A stretch of 38,413 nt of DNA. Source: a virus. The notes beneath the pieces are model-generated. The model worked only from the letters and a program-made list of their open reading frames with translations, did no database searches and was not told the origin of the DNA. The position numbers and the translations under genes are program-made. The stretch lies in IMG/VR virus record IMGVR_UViG_3300013132_000107, positions 1 to 38,413 of that record; one strand, written 5' to 3'. Positions 28,929 to 36,219 of this stretch are shown piece by piece; position 1 is the stretch's first letter; each line of letters begins with the position of its first letter.

Positions 28929-29593
28929 AAGTAAACGAAGCCATCGACTCAATGTATGAGGTGTTCGGCATCCCGAACAATGCGGCCGCTCCGGACATTA
29001 TGCGCCGAAGGATTTTTAACGACCTCAACTCAGCCATGCAGTTGCTTTGGACAAAGGGCCATCGCCTCCTTGACTACTACACCAGAAGCGAAGAGTCGGT
29101 AACCATCCCGCCCAATCAAAAGGAAACCCCCCTTAATGAAAGCATTCAGTCCGTTCTCGGTCCTGTGCGTCGTGTAGACGGCATGTTGCTTCGCCCAATC
29201 AAGACAAGGGGGGAATATGACAACTATGCATCCATTTATGCGGGAAGCATCACGGCTCTCGCGGGGGCTCCCCCTCAGGCCTATTACATCGACCAGAGTC
29301 GCGGAACGGCGCCCGATGCAGCTTCCCTCTCAATTTTCGTTATCCCTGTCCCGACTGTTAGCACGGTTCTTGCCCTTGAAGCCTCCCTTCGAGCGCCGGC
29401 GTTCACAACTGCTGATTACACGGCTCAAACACAAATCCCCATACCCCACAATTACGCCGAAACCCTTCTTCTCCCGATTGCTCGGTACCTTGTATGCTCT
29501 TCTCTGTTCTTTGCCGATAAATCGAAGCAGAGGGAACCACTCTTGAAGGCCGAGTATGACAGGGCAATGCAAACCCTATCGGAGGCCGCATGA
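28925..29593 (+). CDS. Head-tail adaptor-like protein (222 aa)
   Basis: GTG start overlapping the previous stop (GTGA). The product has an N-terminal helical part (VNEAIDSMYEVFGIPNNAAA, then RRRIFNDLNSAMQLLW), a strand region with LGPVRRVDGMLLRP, and a C-terminal helix ending KAEYDRAMQTLSEAA. This helical-strand-helical arrangement, with a final short helix, is typical of head completion/adaptor proteins that dock on the portal. The position after capsid genes agrees. The specific family is not identified from motifs. Confidence 0.7.
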   Translation: MKVNEAIDSMYEVFGIPNNAAAPDIMRRRIFNDLNSAMQLLWTKGHRLLDYYTRSEESVTIPPNQKETPLNESIQSVLGPVRRVDGMLLRPIKTRGEYDNYASIYAGSITALAGAPPQAYYIDQSRGTAPDAASLSIFVIPVPTVSTVLALEASLRAPAFTTADYTAQTQIPIPHNYAETLLLPIARYLVCSSLFFADKSKQREPLLKAEYDRAMQTLSEAA

Positions 29594-30459
29594 CCACATT
29601 CCAGCTAGCCCAAAGGGTTCTTTCCTCGACCCCGCTACCGCAGGACCCATCCACCATTCCGGCCGACTTGGCCTCAGTTATTGTCGGAGCGATGAACGCC
29701 GGCATGGCCCGGTATCATCTTAACGCTCCTAGCGGGAGAAAGGTAACTCCCGTGACGGCCTACATAAAGCCGCCAAGGAATTATAGCTCAATATCCCTGA
29801 CCCAAGGGTCGTATGATTTCACGGGAATTAACGATCTTTCCGCCGATGACATTGGGGACACGCTCCGAGTTGGGAATAGGAGCTGTCCGCTCGGAATCGG
29901 ATCCAAGCTGCGCGAGCCTTGGACCGGGCAAACTGGAACATATCAGGCCGTTCTCTTTGACGATGTTGTCCCGGTCTACTCGCCCATCCGCAGAATCGAG
30001 GGATCCGTAATTTATGACGAAAGATACAGGCTTTCTTACCTCTCCAGCCTTCCCCTTGAAGAGGATGAGGTTCTTATCCCGAGAAGGTCAAATGTTCCGC
30101 AGTATTACTCAATTGAGCATCTTGGAGACGCCATTGGGGGTCCAGTAAGGGCGTTTGTCAGGGTATATCCGTTCCCGAACGAGCCAGCCACAATAAGGTT
30201 TTCCGCAAGCCTAGAGCCCCAGCAATTTTCACTTCAGTCCATATCAACGCCAGCCGACGTTTATGTCGGGACATTCGATTTGGAGGCATTTGTGATACCC
30301 CTGATCCTTTCCGAGTTGGCACAGACAGTCGCTTGGAATCCCAGCCTTGACAGGGCACTCGCCATCACGAAGGGGAAGGAAGTTGAGGGATACCTCAGGA
30401 CCTACCATGAGCCAACCGGGTCAAACATAAGTAAAGTGCTAACCCCTGCGGGATACTAA
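29590..30459 (+). CDS. Neck/tail-tube-type structural protein (289 aa)
   Basis: ATGA overlap with the previous gene. The product has an N-terminal helix (STIPADLASVIVGAMNAGMA), a beta-rich body (APSGRKVTPVTAYIKPPRNY, then SLTQGSYDFTGINDL), a PVYSPIRRIEGSVIYDERYR stretch and a C-terminal helix (EAFVIPLILSELAQTVAWNP, then RALAITKGKEVEGYLRTY). The helix/beta/helix layout and position directly after the adaptor suggest a second connector (stopper or tail-tubular-like protein) of a short tail. No exact family is recognised. Confidence 0.65.
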   Translation: MTTFQLAQRVLSSTPLPQDPSTIPADLASVIVGAMNAGMARYHLNAPSGRKVTPVTAYIKPPRNYSSISLTQGSYDFTGINDLSADDIGDTLRVGNRSCPLGIGSKLREPWTGQTGTYQAVLFDDVVPVYSPIRRIEGSVIYDERYRLSYLSSLPLEEDEVLIPRRSNVPQYYSIEHLGDAIGGPVRAFVRVYPFPNEPATIRFSASLEPQQFSLQSISTPADVYVGTFDLEAFVIPLILSELAQTVAWNPSLDRALAITKGKEVEGYLRTYHEPTGSNISKVLTPAGY

Positions 30460-30460
30460 A

Positions 30461-31246
30461 ATGGCAGTAATATCCCCCATCCTACTAACCTCAGGGCTTG
30501 TCACCGATGTCTTGACCAAGATTCGGCGCGGGGTTGCCTTGGCAAGAATGGACAATACTGCGGACTTTGCCGCCGGCGTGATGTGCGATCTTCCCGAGAG
30601 AATTGATTTTGAGTTAAATCTAGTATCGAAGCATCAGTTTCTAACGAGAGAAATGGGCATCACGCAAAGCGAAAGCTCCGGAGACAGCGATACCACGGCA
30701 GAAGCAGAGGTTTCCCTGCAAAGAGAGTCCGATCTTAGCGTTGGAACAAAAAGGCGAGGAACAGGATCCGTTACTGCGGACCTGTCCGGCTCTGGAGTCG
30801 GATCGTCTGACGGCGAGACTCAGCTGGATTCATCAAGCCAATCCGGAACACAAACGAGCAGGGATGGGGGCCTTGTCTCGGACCGAGACTCCGACGCGTC
30901 GATTCAGGGGCAGCGCGAATCAGAGTCAGGGACATCTGGCGGAAGATCCGGATCATCTTCCGGTGGGACTGACTCTGAGTCTGAAAGTAGCTCAGCATCC
31001 GGAACCGGTTCCGAATTAGACGTCAATACCGAAACCGGAAGCGGGACAGACCTTGAGACCACCAATGAAACGAGAACTAGCACCGGAACCACATCAAACA
31101 CCCAATCAGACAACGAGAGCGATACTGGCACAAAATCGGACTCATCTCTGGAGTCGGAATGTTCCGACAAATGTCAGACCATGGCAATCAGCAGAAGGTA
31201 TTGGCGTCTTGATGAGGAGACGGGGGCTCTTAATCAGGCGTCATGA
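30461..31246 (+). CDS. Serine-rich protein A with conserved N-terminal domain (261 aa)
   Basis: ATG one base after the previous stop. Residues 1-62 form a compact domain containing VLTKIRRGVALARMDN and VMCDLPERIDFELNLVS, which matches the N-terminus of the protein at 32156 (paralogue). It loosely resembles trypco2 (trypsin-co-occurring domain 2), with an N-terminal helix and an x-F-E-L-x-V strand. Residues about 68-235 are Ser/Gly/Asp/Glu/Thr-rich low complexity (SGTSGGRSGSSSGGTDSESE). The C-terminus KCQTMAISRRYWRLDEETG resumes a folded look. No signal peptide is present. A flexible virion appendage is a possibility; function is unknown. Confidence 0.75.
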   Translation: MAVISPILLTSGLVTDVLTKIRRGVALARMDNTADFAAGVMCDLPERIDFELNLVSKHQFLTREMGITQSESSGDSDTTAEAEVSLQRESDLSVGTKRRGTGSVTADLSGSGVGSSDGETQLDSSSQSGTQTSRDGGLVSDRDSDASIQGQRESESGTSGGRSGSSSGGTDSESESSSASGTGSELDVNTETGSGTDLETTNETRTSTGTTSNTQSDNESDTGTKSDSSLESECSDKCQTMAISRRYWRLDEETGALNQAS

Positions 31247-31887
31247 GTTACACCCTAGCAGACTACAATAATCAGCAGACCGGAAATTCCGTAAACTCCG
31301 GCTCTGGAAGCTCGTCTAATTCCGGATCGACCTCAAGCTCTGGATCCACAAGCTCATCCACATCCGGATCCACATCCTCATCCAATTCGGGCTCCACCTC
31401 GCGAAGTTCAAGCACGTCAAATTCGTCCTCAAGGAGCGTTAGCTCAAGCACAAGCAACTCCTCCTCTACCTCAAGAAGCCTAAGCAAATCGACTTCTTCG
31501 TCCGGATCCTCGTCAACATCAAGGAGCGAATCCTCTTCTGGCAGCAGGTCGACAAGCACAAGCGGATCCAGTTCCAAGTCGACAAGCACAAGCTCTTCTG
31601 GCTCTAGGTCGTCTAGCTCAAGCACTAGCTCAAGCTCAAGCAAGTCCGGATCAGGCTCTAGGTCGACAAGCTCGAGCAATAGCTCAAGTACAAGCTCCTC
31701 CTCAAGCGGGTCTTCGTCAGGAAGTCGGTCTGGGTCAACAAGCTCTTCTTCGTCGCGCTCAACAAGCACCTCCAGATCAACAAGCGGATTGACCACCAGA
31801 ACCGAAACAGAGAAGGATGACGTGGGATGCGTTGTTAAGTTCAGCGTCCCAATCGTCGTTCAATTCCCCGGAGACGTTCTCCCGTGA
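31243..31887 (+). CDS. Extremely serine-rich protein B (214 aa)
   Basis: ATGA overlap with protein A. After MSYTLADYNNQQTGNSVNSG the chain is almost only Ser with Gly, Thr, Arg, Lys and Asn, including SR dipeptides, to residue about 184. A short C-terminal strand VGCVVKFSVPIVVQFPG follows. More than half the residues are serine. It is the central member of three serine-rich neighbours. Such tails can be flexible spacers or targets of O-glycosylation. I recognise no family. The complementary strand also has a long open frame, but that is a composition artefact. Confidence 0.65.
   Translation: MSYTLADYNNQQTGNSVNSGSGSSSNSGSTSSSGSTSSSTSGSTSSSNSGSTSRSSSTSNSSSRSVSSSTSNSSSTSRSLSKSTSSSGSSSTSRSESSSGSRSTSTSGSSSKSTSTSSSGSRSSSSSTSSSSSKSGSGSRSTSSSNSSSTSSSSSGSSSGSRSGSTSSSSSRSTSTSRSTSGLTTRTETEKDDVGCVVKFSVPIVVQFPGDVLP
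31290..31790 (+). repeat. Low-complexity serine-codon repeat tract
   Basis: The DNA is a degenerate array of Ser codons (TCA, TCC, AGC, AGT, TCG) with interspersed GGA and ACA/AGG codons. Units such as TCCGGATCCACA and AGCTCAAGCAC recur without fixed period. Such tracts are prone to slippage and length change between relatives. Confidence 0.7.
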
Positions 31888-32159
31888 ACATTGACATAGA
31901 GATATCAGACATAAGGGACCGGCTTCAAACCCAAGGAGAGCGCCTTGCCCGAATGGAGCAGAGGCAGATTCAAATCCACGACTGGCTTCATGGCCACGTT
32001 CAAAAACTTGATGAATGTGACATGAGGATTACAGAATTGGAGCGGCAGTCCCACGGCCTGAGGGCCAAGCTTTGGCTTGTCGGAGTTGTGGCAGGCGCCG
32101 TCGTTTCCGCTATCTGGCAAATCCTCTCTATTAAATTTCAAATTCTTTTTGGAAAATGA
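31884..32159 (+). CDS. Coiled-coil plus single TM protein (XhlA-like, possible holin accessory)
   Basis: GTG start in a GTGA overlap with the serine-rich gene. The 91-aa product has an N-terminal amphipathic coiled coil (DIRDRLQTQGERLARMEQRQ, then DMRITELERQ) and one C-terminal membrane segment (LWLVGVVAGAVVSAIWQIL) with a short cytoplasmic-looking tail. This layout is that of haemolysin XhlA-type lysis accessory proteins. It lies about 800 bases before the spanin-holin-endolysin genes, in the same operon, which supports a lysis role. It could also be a membrane anchor of the virion assembly site. Confidence 0.6.
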   Translation: MNIDIEISDIRDRLQTQGERLARMEQRQIQIHDWLHGHVQKLDECDMRITELERQSHGLRAKLWLVGVVAGAVVSAIWQILSIKFQILFGK

Positions 32160-32977
32160 ACATAGTTCCACTTGCAGAAGTTGATGGGTTCATAAGGACG
32201 GCGCTTACGGAGGTGCGAAAGGGCGTTGCCACGGCAAGAAACAACAATCAGGCGAACCCACTTAACGGGATTATGGTGGACCTTCCGGAGAAAATTGATT
32301 TCGAGATGATGGTTGTGACTGCGTACCAAACGCTCCTTAAGTCGTCCTCGACAACTGAGACTGTTGCCAACGGAGACAGGATGTCTGTCGCGGCCGTGGA
32401 TATTGCCGGTTCCGGGCTTTCCGAGACATCCGGAGACCTAGAATCAGATGTTGAAACATCTTCCAAGAGAAGCGGGGAGCTGGAAACGGAGGCAAGCTCA
32501 AACCGCGAATCAGTTCAGGGTTCGGAATCGGATCGCTCCGGAGAGGCAGATGGAGAAGTCGGGTCATCGTCAGAGGCCGGAACGTCCGGACAATCCTCCC
32601 TTGAGGCAAGTGTAAATTCAGGATCATCGTCTCAATCAGATGTTGAATCAAAAAGAGACTCAGAAGGCGGAGGTGGTCCGGGGATGGAGAATGAGTCAAA
32701 AAGATCCTCAGGCGGCGGAGGCGGAGTCGACACATATCGCGCGAGTGGGACCGGGACCGTAGGCGGGTCCGAATCGTCCAACGAACGGAAAAGTGGAACA
32801 GGCACAAAAAGATCGACTAGGTCCGAGCGAACAAACGGAACAAACCGAACCGCCCAATCCGGTCAGGTTTGGGAGCAGAATACTAGGTTTGCAAGGACAT
32901 TCGACCAAAGCACGGGAAGGTGGGGTACGCAGGCATTTTCAACCCCGATAACGCCATGCAGACTCAAATGCTCTTAA
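32156..32977 (+). CDS. Serine-rich protein C, paralogue of protein A (273 aa)
   Basis: ATGA overlap with the coiled-coil/TM gene. Residues 1-62 (ALTEVRKGVATARNNN, then IMVDLPEKIDFEMMVVTAY) align without gaps in the core with protein A at 30461 (R-K/R-G-V-A-x-A-R; DLPE-K/R-IDFE). The middle is Ser/Gly/Glu-rich, with a glycine-rich GGGGPG/SGGGGGVDT stretch. The C-terminus NTRFARTFDQSTGRWGTQAF resembles the tail of protein A (YWRLDEETGALNQA), so both ends are conserved and only the linker diverged. A duplication is implied. Function unknown; a virion fibre/tail appendage is a guess. Confidence 0.75.
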   Translation: MNIVPLAEVDGFIRTALTEVRKGVATARNNNQANPLNGIMVDLPEKIDFEMMVVTAYQTLLKSSSTTETVANGDRMSVAAVDIAGSGLSETSGDLESDVETSSKRSGELETEASSNRESVQGSESDRSGEADGEVGSSSEAGTSGQSSLEASVNSGSSSQSDVESKRDSEGGGGPGMENESKRSSGGGGGVDTYRASGTGTVGGSESSNERKSGTGTKRSTRSERTNGTNRTAQSGQVWEQNTRFARTFDQSTGRWGTQAFSTPITPCRLKCS

Positions 32978-33348
32978 TTCTCGCCCTAATCGGGCTTTCC
33001 GGATGCAGCTCGGTATCACACCGGTCTGCCCCTGACTTTAGCGTCGCTGAAACCCGCCTCGAGCAAGCCTACAAGACGGCTGACCCCGAAACAAGAAAAC
33101 ACCTAGACGAGGCAAGAAAGCAAATAGCATCCGCCAAAGAACTTTGCCTTACCAATACCGAACAATTGGAACAGGCCGTCAAGGAGCGTAACGATGCGCT
33201 CTCCAAGGCCTTATACTGGAAAGAGAAGCAAAGGAAGGCCCTGAAGGAGCTCTGGATTTGGCGCGGGGCTCTAATTGTGGCTGTTCTGTTCTCGCTTAGG
33301 GGCCCCCTGCTCTGGCTGGCCCGAAAATTTGTGGGGATACCTTGGTGA
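32956..33348 (+). CDS. Candidate unimolecular spanin (lipoprotein with C-terminal TM)
   Basis: ATG 32956 is chosen because it gives a lipoprotein signal: MQTQMLLILALIGLSGCSS, lipobox LSGC with Cys17. GTG 32920 in the same frame would add a 12-residue N-terminus that spoils it. The 130-aa product continues as a charged helical periplasmic part (AETRLEQAYKTADPETRKHL, then NTEQLEQAVKERNDALSKAL) and ends with a hydrophobic segment (about 103-122, GALIVAVLFSL) and a basic tail. An outer-membrane lipid anchor plus an inner-membrane TM is the u-spanin layout, fusing the membranes after holin and endolysin act. It overlaps serine-rich protein C by 22 bases, out of frame. A Gram-negative host is implied. 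Alternatively it may be another phage lipoprotein. Confidence 0.65.
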   Translation: MQTQMLLILALIGLSGCSSVSHRSAPDFSVAETRLEQAYKTADPETRKHLDEARKQIASAKELCLTNTEQLEQAVKERNDALSKALYWKEKQRKALKELWIWRGALIVAVLFSLRGPLLWLARKFVGIPW

Positions 33349-33692
33349 AACGATTTTTTTCAACGCTTCAGGGGTTTTGGGCTTTCCTAATAGCCGGCAT
33401 GGTCTTTTGGTTTTCAGGGCCAATTTTCCAGCAGGCTGACCCAACGGCCGGCGTGTGGGACAGGGGATCAATTCATGGGCTTGCCATCGGGGCCGCAACA
33501 TATTTCTTGGCTGTATGGCTTGCTTGGCTGGCATTTCAAATCGAGTGGCCCTCGCTGGACAACCACATCGACGAGAATCGCTGGACTCAGGACTGGCGGT
33601 CGGCAACGCCACAGGCGAGGCTTTGGTATTCAATCGCCGTGTGGTCGGTTCTTTTCTTGGGGGCAATTTCATGCCTTCTCTCATGGAGATAG
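33345..33692 (+). CDS. Holin (class I-like, three membrane segments)
   Basis: GTG 33345 overlaps the previous stop (GTGA). TTG 33342 in the same frame is less likely. The 115-aa product shows three hydrophobic segments: LIAGMVFWFSGPIF (about 12-27), LAIGAATYFLAVWLAWLAF (about 45-63) and IAVWSVLFLGAISCLLSW near the C-terminus. A basic N-terminus MKRFFS is present. The size, three TMs and position directly before the endolysin fit a class I holin that permeabilises the inner membrane at a set time. No holin family signature beyond topology is seen. Confidence 0.65.
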   Translation: MKRFFSTLQGFWAFLIAGMVFWFSGPIFQQADPTAGVWDRGSIHGLAIGAATYFLAVWLAWLAFQIEWPSLDNHIDENRWTQDWRSATPQARLWYSIAVWSVLFLGAISCLLSWR

Positions 33693-33696
33693 CCAA

Positions 33697-34209
33697 GTGC
33701 ATTATTGTGTTGCCTTGGCTGTTCTTGCGATGCCTTTTCTCTCGCTCGCAGGACCGCGAGATGACGTCGTCTGGGTCGCCTCAGCCCTACTGGAGACAAA
33801 GGAAGAAGGAGGCGCAAACACCGGGCCCGTGGTGGACAAGATCCTTGCTTCCGTGGGCCTTGCTCCCGGCCACCCTTGGTGTGCTGCCTTCAACTACTAT
33901 GTCTTCAGAGAAGCCGGCCTTTCGGATCGAGTGCCGAGAACGGGTTGGTCTCCGGCATGGTTATCAGGAAAAAGAAAGCCAACCGAAAAGGCAGAGCGTG
34001 GTGACGTCTTCGGAATCTATTTTAGCAGTCTACGCAGAATCGGGCACACCGGGATCATAGAAGACCCGAAGCCAAGGTACTGCATAACCATAGAGGGGAA
34101 CACCAATGGATCAGGATCAAGAGACGGAGACGGTGTCTACAGAAAGCGCCGCTCAAGCCAAACGATCGTCGTTAAAGACTGGATCGAAGCCGACTCTTCG
34201 GGAAATTAA
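33697..34209 (+). CDS. Endolysin with CHAP/NlpC-P60-type cysteine peptidase domain and signal sequence
   Basis: GTG 33697 is chosen: it lies 8 bases after GGAG (33685-33688) and gives an N-terminal hydrophobic segment (fMHYCVALAVLAMPFLSLA), a signal or signal-anchor sequence. The domain has a WCAAFNYYVFREAG motif with catalytic Cys62, a downstream GHTGII with His117 and an EGN (Asn135) as the likely third residue, which is the cysteine-His-Asn pattern of CHAP/TIGR02594-type peptidoglycan peptidases or amidases. The 170-aa product cleaves host cell-wall peptide cross-links or stem peptides. It follows the holin by 4 bases. A secreted endolysin would make the holin a trigger rather than a pore for export. 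Its 3' end overlaps the next gene by 104 bases. Confidence 0.8.
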   Translation: MHYCVALAVLAMPFLSLAGPRDDVVWVASALLETKEEGGANTGPVVDKILASVGLAPGHPWCAAFNYYVFREAGLSDRVPRTGWSPAWLSGKRKPTEKAERGDVFGIYFSSLRRIGHTGIIEDPKPRYCITIEGNTNGSGSRDGDGVYRKRRSSQTIVVKDWIEADSSGN

Positions 34210-34549
34210 GAAGGACATCAAGCCGGCCGAGTGGCTTGAAAAGGCCCTCTCCGAGCCGTCAATCCAGCAATCCATCGTAAGGGCAATTGCCGACTCCCTT
34301 TCGGCCGTGAAGCATCAGTGGGACGGGAAGAGACAGCAGGCAGATGAGGTTCCGGATTACGCGACGCGCATTAAGGCCGCCGAACTGGCTCTTTCCTATA
34401 TCGTTGGTAGACCGGTAGAAAGACAACAAATTATGGTTGCTCATCAAAAAATGGATGACCCTGTCCAGCTTGTTAAATCCAGCCCAGCCCTGCGGGTCGC
34501 ACTAAAGGAGCTTCTGGAGGAAGGTGGAGATGAAAAACGGGACAACTAA
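34106..34549 (+). CDS. Candidate terminase small subunit (147 aa)
   Basis: The ATG, with GAGGGGA 6 bases upstream, lies 104 bases inside the endolysin gene in another frame. The product is helical: a Ser/Thr-rich N-terminus, KPAEWLEKALSEPSIQQSIV, then PDYATRIKAAELALSYIVGR and VERQQIM, then a C-terminal helix. The P-x-x-A-T-R-x-x-A-A-E-x-x-L pattern is common in phage small terminases and related DNA-binding accessory proteins. The size fits TerS. It is far from the large terminase in this window (the genome could be circularly permuted). Not confirmed; could be an unrelated helical protein. Confidence 0.5.
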   Translation: MDQDQETETVSTESAAQAKRSSLKTGSKPTLREIKKDIKPAEWLEKALSEPSIQQSIVRAIADSLSAVKHQWDGKRQQADEVPDYATRIKAAELALSYIVGRPVERQQIMVAHQKMDDPVQLVKSSPALRVALKELLEEGGDEKRDN

Positions 34550-34850
34550 GGATTACGAGGCTGACGGACATTCCATCTGGTCCTGCGCCTATGTGGATGG
34601 CCGGAGGAAATATGAAAGCGGACATGAGGAGCATAAATCCAAGTTTTGGACGGCTGGGGCGCTTTGGTACGCAAATAACCTAAGAAGCGAAGCCTTGGAT
34701 GCGGTGGCCTACTCTCACCATCTTATTATTTGCCTAAACAGAATCCTTAATACCGCCATGAAGCTTGAGGCTGGCGAAATAAACGGAATCGAGGGCGGTG
34801 CAAACATAAGAAACATTCTTGAGAATTTTCCGATAACGGAGGACTCGTGA
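34530..34850 (+). CDS. Small helical protein, distantly MazG-like (106 aa)
   Basis: ATG 34530 is preferred over GTG 34524; both follow GGAGG (34516-34520) and AAGGTGG. It overlaps the preceding stop region. The product begins MKNGTTKDYEADGHSIWSC and has helices YANNLRSEALDAVAYSHHLI and CLNRILNTAMKLEAGEI. The E-A-x-D-A-x-x-Y-x-x-x-L pattern faintly recalls MazG-type or DUF5664 nucleotide pyrophosphohydrolase helices, but the acidic metal cluster is not complete. Function uncertain. Confidence 0.55.
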   Translation: MKNGTTKDYEADGHSIWSCAYVDGRRKYESGHEEHKSKFWTAGALWYANNLRSEALDAVAYSHHLIICLNRILNTAMKLEAGEINGIEGGANIRNILENFPITEDS

Positions 34851-35179
34851 GCGAAAATAGGTTCAATGTCGACGTAGCCGATGAGATGTTTGGATCCCCG
34901 CCGGGAGGACCGGCCGAAATCCATACGCCCGGGGTCGTCAACGAGCAAATTGTCGGCACCCCTCCTCCAGCGATAGATATGGCAAAAAGCCTCTATCGCG
35001 ACACAATTGTTTGGGCAAAATCAGGTTTTGAGTTATCTGAAAAAGACGAAATAGACAAGCGTCTTGAAATCTGTCAGCAGTGCGAGTTTTTTAAGGACGG
35101 GCGTTGCACTATTTGTGGGTGCTTCATGGCGCTTAAGGCAAGGCTGGCAACCGGAAAATGTCCAAAGGGGAAATGGTAA
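34847..35179 (+). CDS. Small zinc-ribbon-like protein (DUF6171-like, 110 aa)
   Basis: GTGA overlap at the start. The C-terminal half reads RLEICQQCEFFKDGRCTICG then CFMALKARLATGKCPKGKW: CxxC, then CxxCxC, then C before a final PxxxW. This Cys pattern is typical of DUF6171-like proteins, probably zinc-binding. The N-terminal 50 residues are Pro/Gly-rich and unstructured. Such proteins occur in phage genomes next to glycosyltransferases and metallophosphatases. Function is unknown. Confidence 0.75.
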   Translation: MSENRFNVDVADEMFGSPPGGPAEIHTPGVVNEQIVGTPPPAIDMAKSLYRDTIVWAKSGFELSEKDEIDKRLEICQQCEFFKDGRCTICGCFMALKARLATGKCPKGKW

Positions 35180-35926
35180 ATGCCAAGCCCAATCAAGTTT
35201 GTTGCCGCAGGCGACGTCCATGGGGATGAACAGGACAAGTCATCCGTAAGGGCCCTCCTATCATTCATGTCTGACTACAAGCCCGACTTGGTTGTCATGA
35301 TTGGAGACCTATGGGACTTTAAGGCTATCCGGAGGGGCGCCGGCGACGAGGATCAGGCCTCGTCCTTAGAAAAAGACTGGCAAGCCGGAGAGGAGTTTTT
35401 AAGGAAGTTCTTCTCTTTTGGAGACGAAAGGATTTTTTTAAGAGGAAATCATGACGAAAGAATTTATGACCTTGCCCAAAATTCAAGGTCAGGCGTTGCG
35501 AGAGACTATGCAAACGATGGGATCGAAAACATCGAGGCCTTGGTAAAAGAACTACGGGGGAGAATGTTCCCCTACGACTCGGTTGGGGGCGTCTATGCCT
35601 GCGGAACTCTTAAATTTGTGCATGGCTACGGCCACGCTATCCATTCCGCCAAGCAGCATGCCGATGCCTACGGGAACGTGCTCTTTGGGCATACTCACGC
35701 AATCGACTATTTTAAGTCTGTCTCAATCGACGCAAGGGAGGCTTGGAACATTGGATGTCTGTCCAATCTGGCCCCCGCCTACAACAGGAATCAGATGCGA
35801 AGAATGCGCTGGCAACACGGCTTTGCCTACGGCCTGATCCACCGCGAAGACAAAAGCCACGATGTTTTTCTTGCAAGACAAAGAGGCGGAAAATTCACAA
35901 TTCCAACAGGAGTTAAATCATTCTAA
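35180..35926 (+). CDS. Calcineurin-like metallophosphoesterase
   Basis: The ATG directly follows the previous TAA. The 248-aa product has all main phosphoesterase motifs: GDVHG (G11-D12-V13-H14), GDLWD (G42-D43), GNHDE (G89-N90-H91-D92), a late FVHGYGHAIH and GHTH (170-173). These bind two metal ions and hydrolyse phosphomono- or diesters. In phages such enzymes may process DNA ends, nucleotides or host signals; the substrate cannot be told. Length fits the family. Confidence 0.9.
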   Translation: MPSPIKFVAAGDVHGDEQDKSSVRALLSFMSDYKPDLVVMIGDLWDFKAIRRGAGDEDQASSLEKDWQAGEEFLRKFFSFGDERIFLRGNHDERIYDLAQNSRSGVARDYANDGIENIEALVKELRGRMFPYDSVGGVYACGTLKFVHGYGHAIHSAKQHADAYGNVLFGHTHAIDYFKSVSIDAREAWNIGCLSNLAPAYNRNQMRRMRWQHGFAYGLIHREDKSHDVFLARQRGGKFTIPTGVKSF

Positions 35927-36219
35927 TGCTTCACAGGCTACCAAAAACAAAAAATGCTTGGACAAGGGTACTTTATTCAGCCCTTTCAAACGAGGCCGAA
36001 AAGGTCCCCAAGGACTGGCTTAACTCAGATCAGGTTGCCGAACAACTTGGCGTAAACAGGACTCAGGCGCTTAAGTTCCTTAAAAGGCTCAAATTAAAGA
36101 ACCTTGTTGAAATTGCATACTTCAAGGTTTGCGTAAATGACGAATTTGGATTGGTAAGAAAGGTCCCGCACTACAGGCTTCCCAAGAAAACAAGGCTTAC
36201 AAGAAATCCGCAAACCTAG
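35926..36219 (+). CDS. Winged-helix/HTH DNA-binding protein (97 aa)
   Basis: TAATG overlap with the phosphoesterase. Residues 28-60 (WLNSDQVAEQLGVNRTQALK, then FLKRLKLKNLVE) form a clear winged helix-turn-helix: a helix, a turn, and a recognition helix NRTQALKFLKRL, followed by strands. A basic tail PKKTRLTRN follows. A transcriptional regulator of phage genes is likely; the target is unknown. Its 3' end overlaps the convergent glycosyltransferase gene by 23 bases, so transcription from both strands collides here. Confidence 0.75.
   Translation: MLHRLPKTKNAWTRVLYSALSNEAEKVPKDWLNSDQVAEQLGVNRTQALKFLKRLKLKNLVEIAYFKVCVNDEFGLVRKVPHYRLPKKTRLTRNPQT

Noticed and set aside
31272-31796. A 174-codon open frame on the minus strand opposite serine-rich protein B, rich in Asp, Glu and Leu
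   Set aside because: It is the mirror image of the Ser codon tract (complements of AGC/TCC read as Leu/Glu/Asp), has no ribosome site and no relation to neighbours on that strand.
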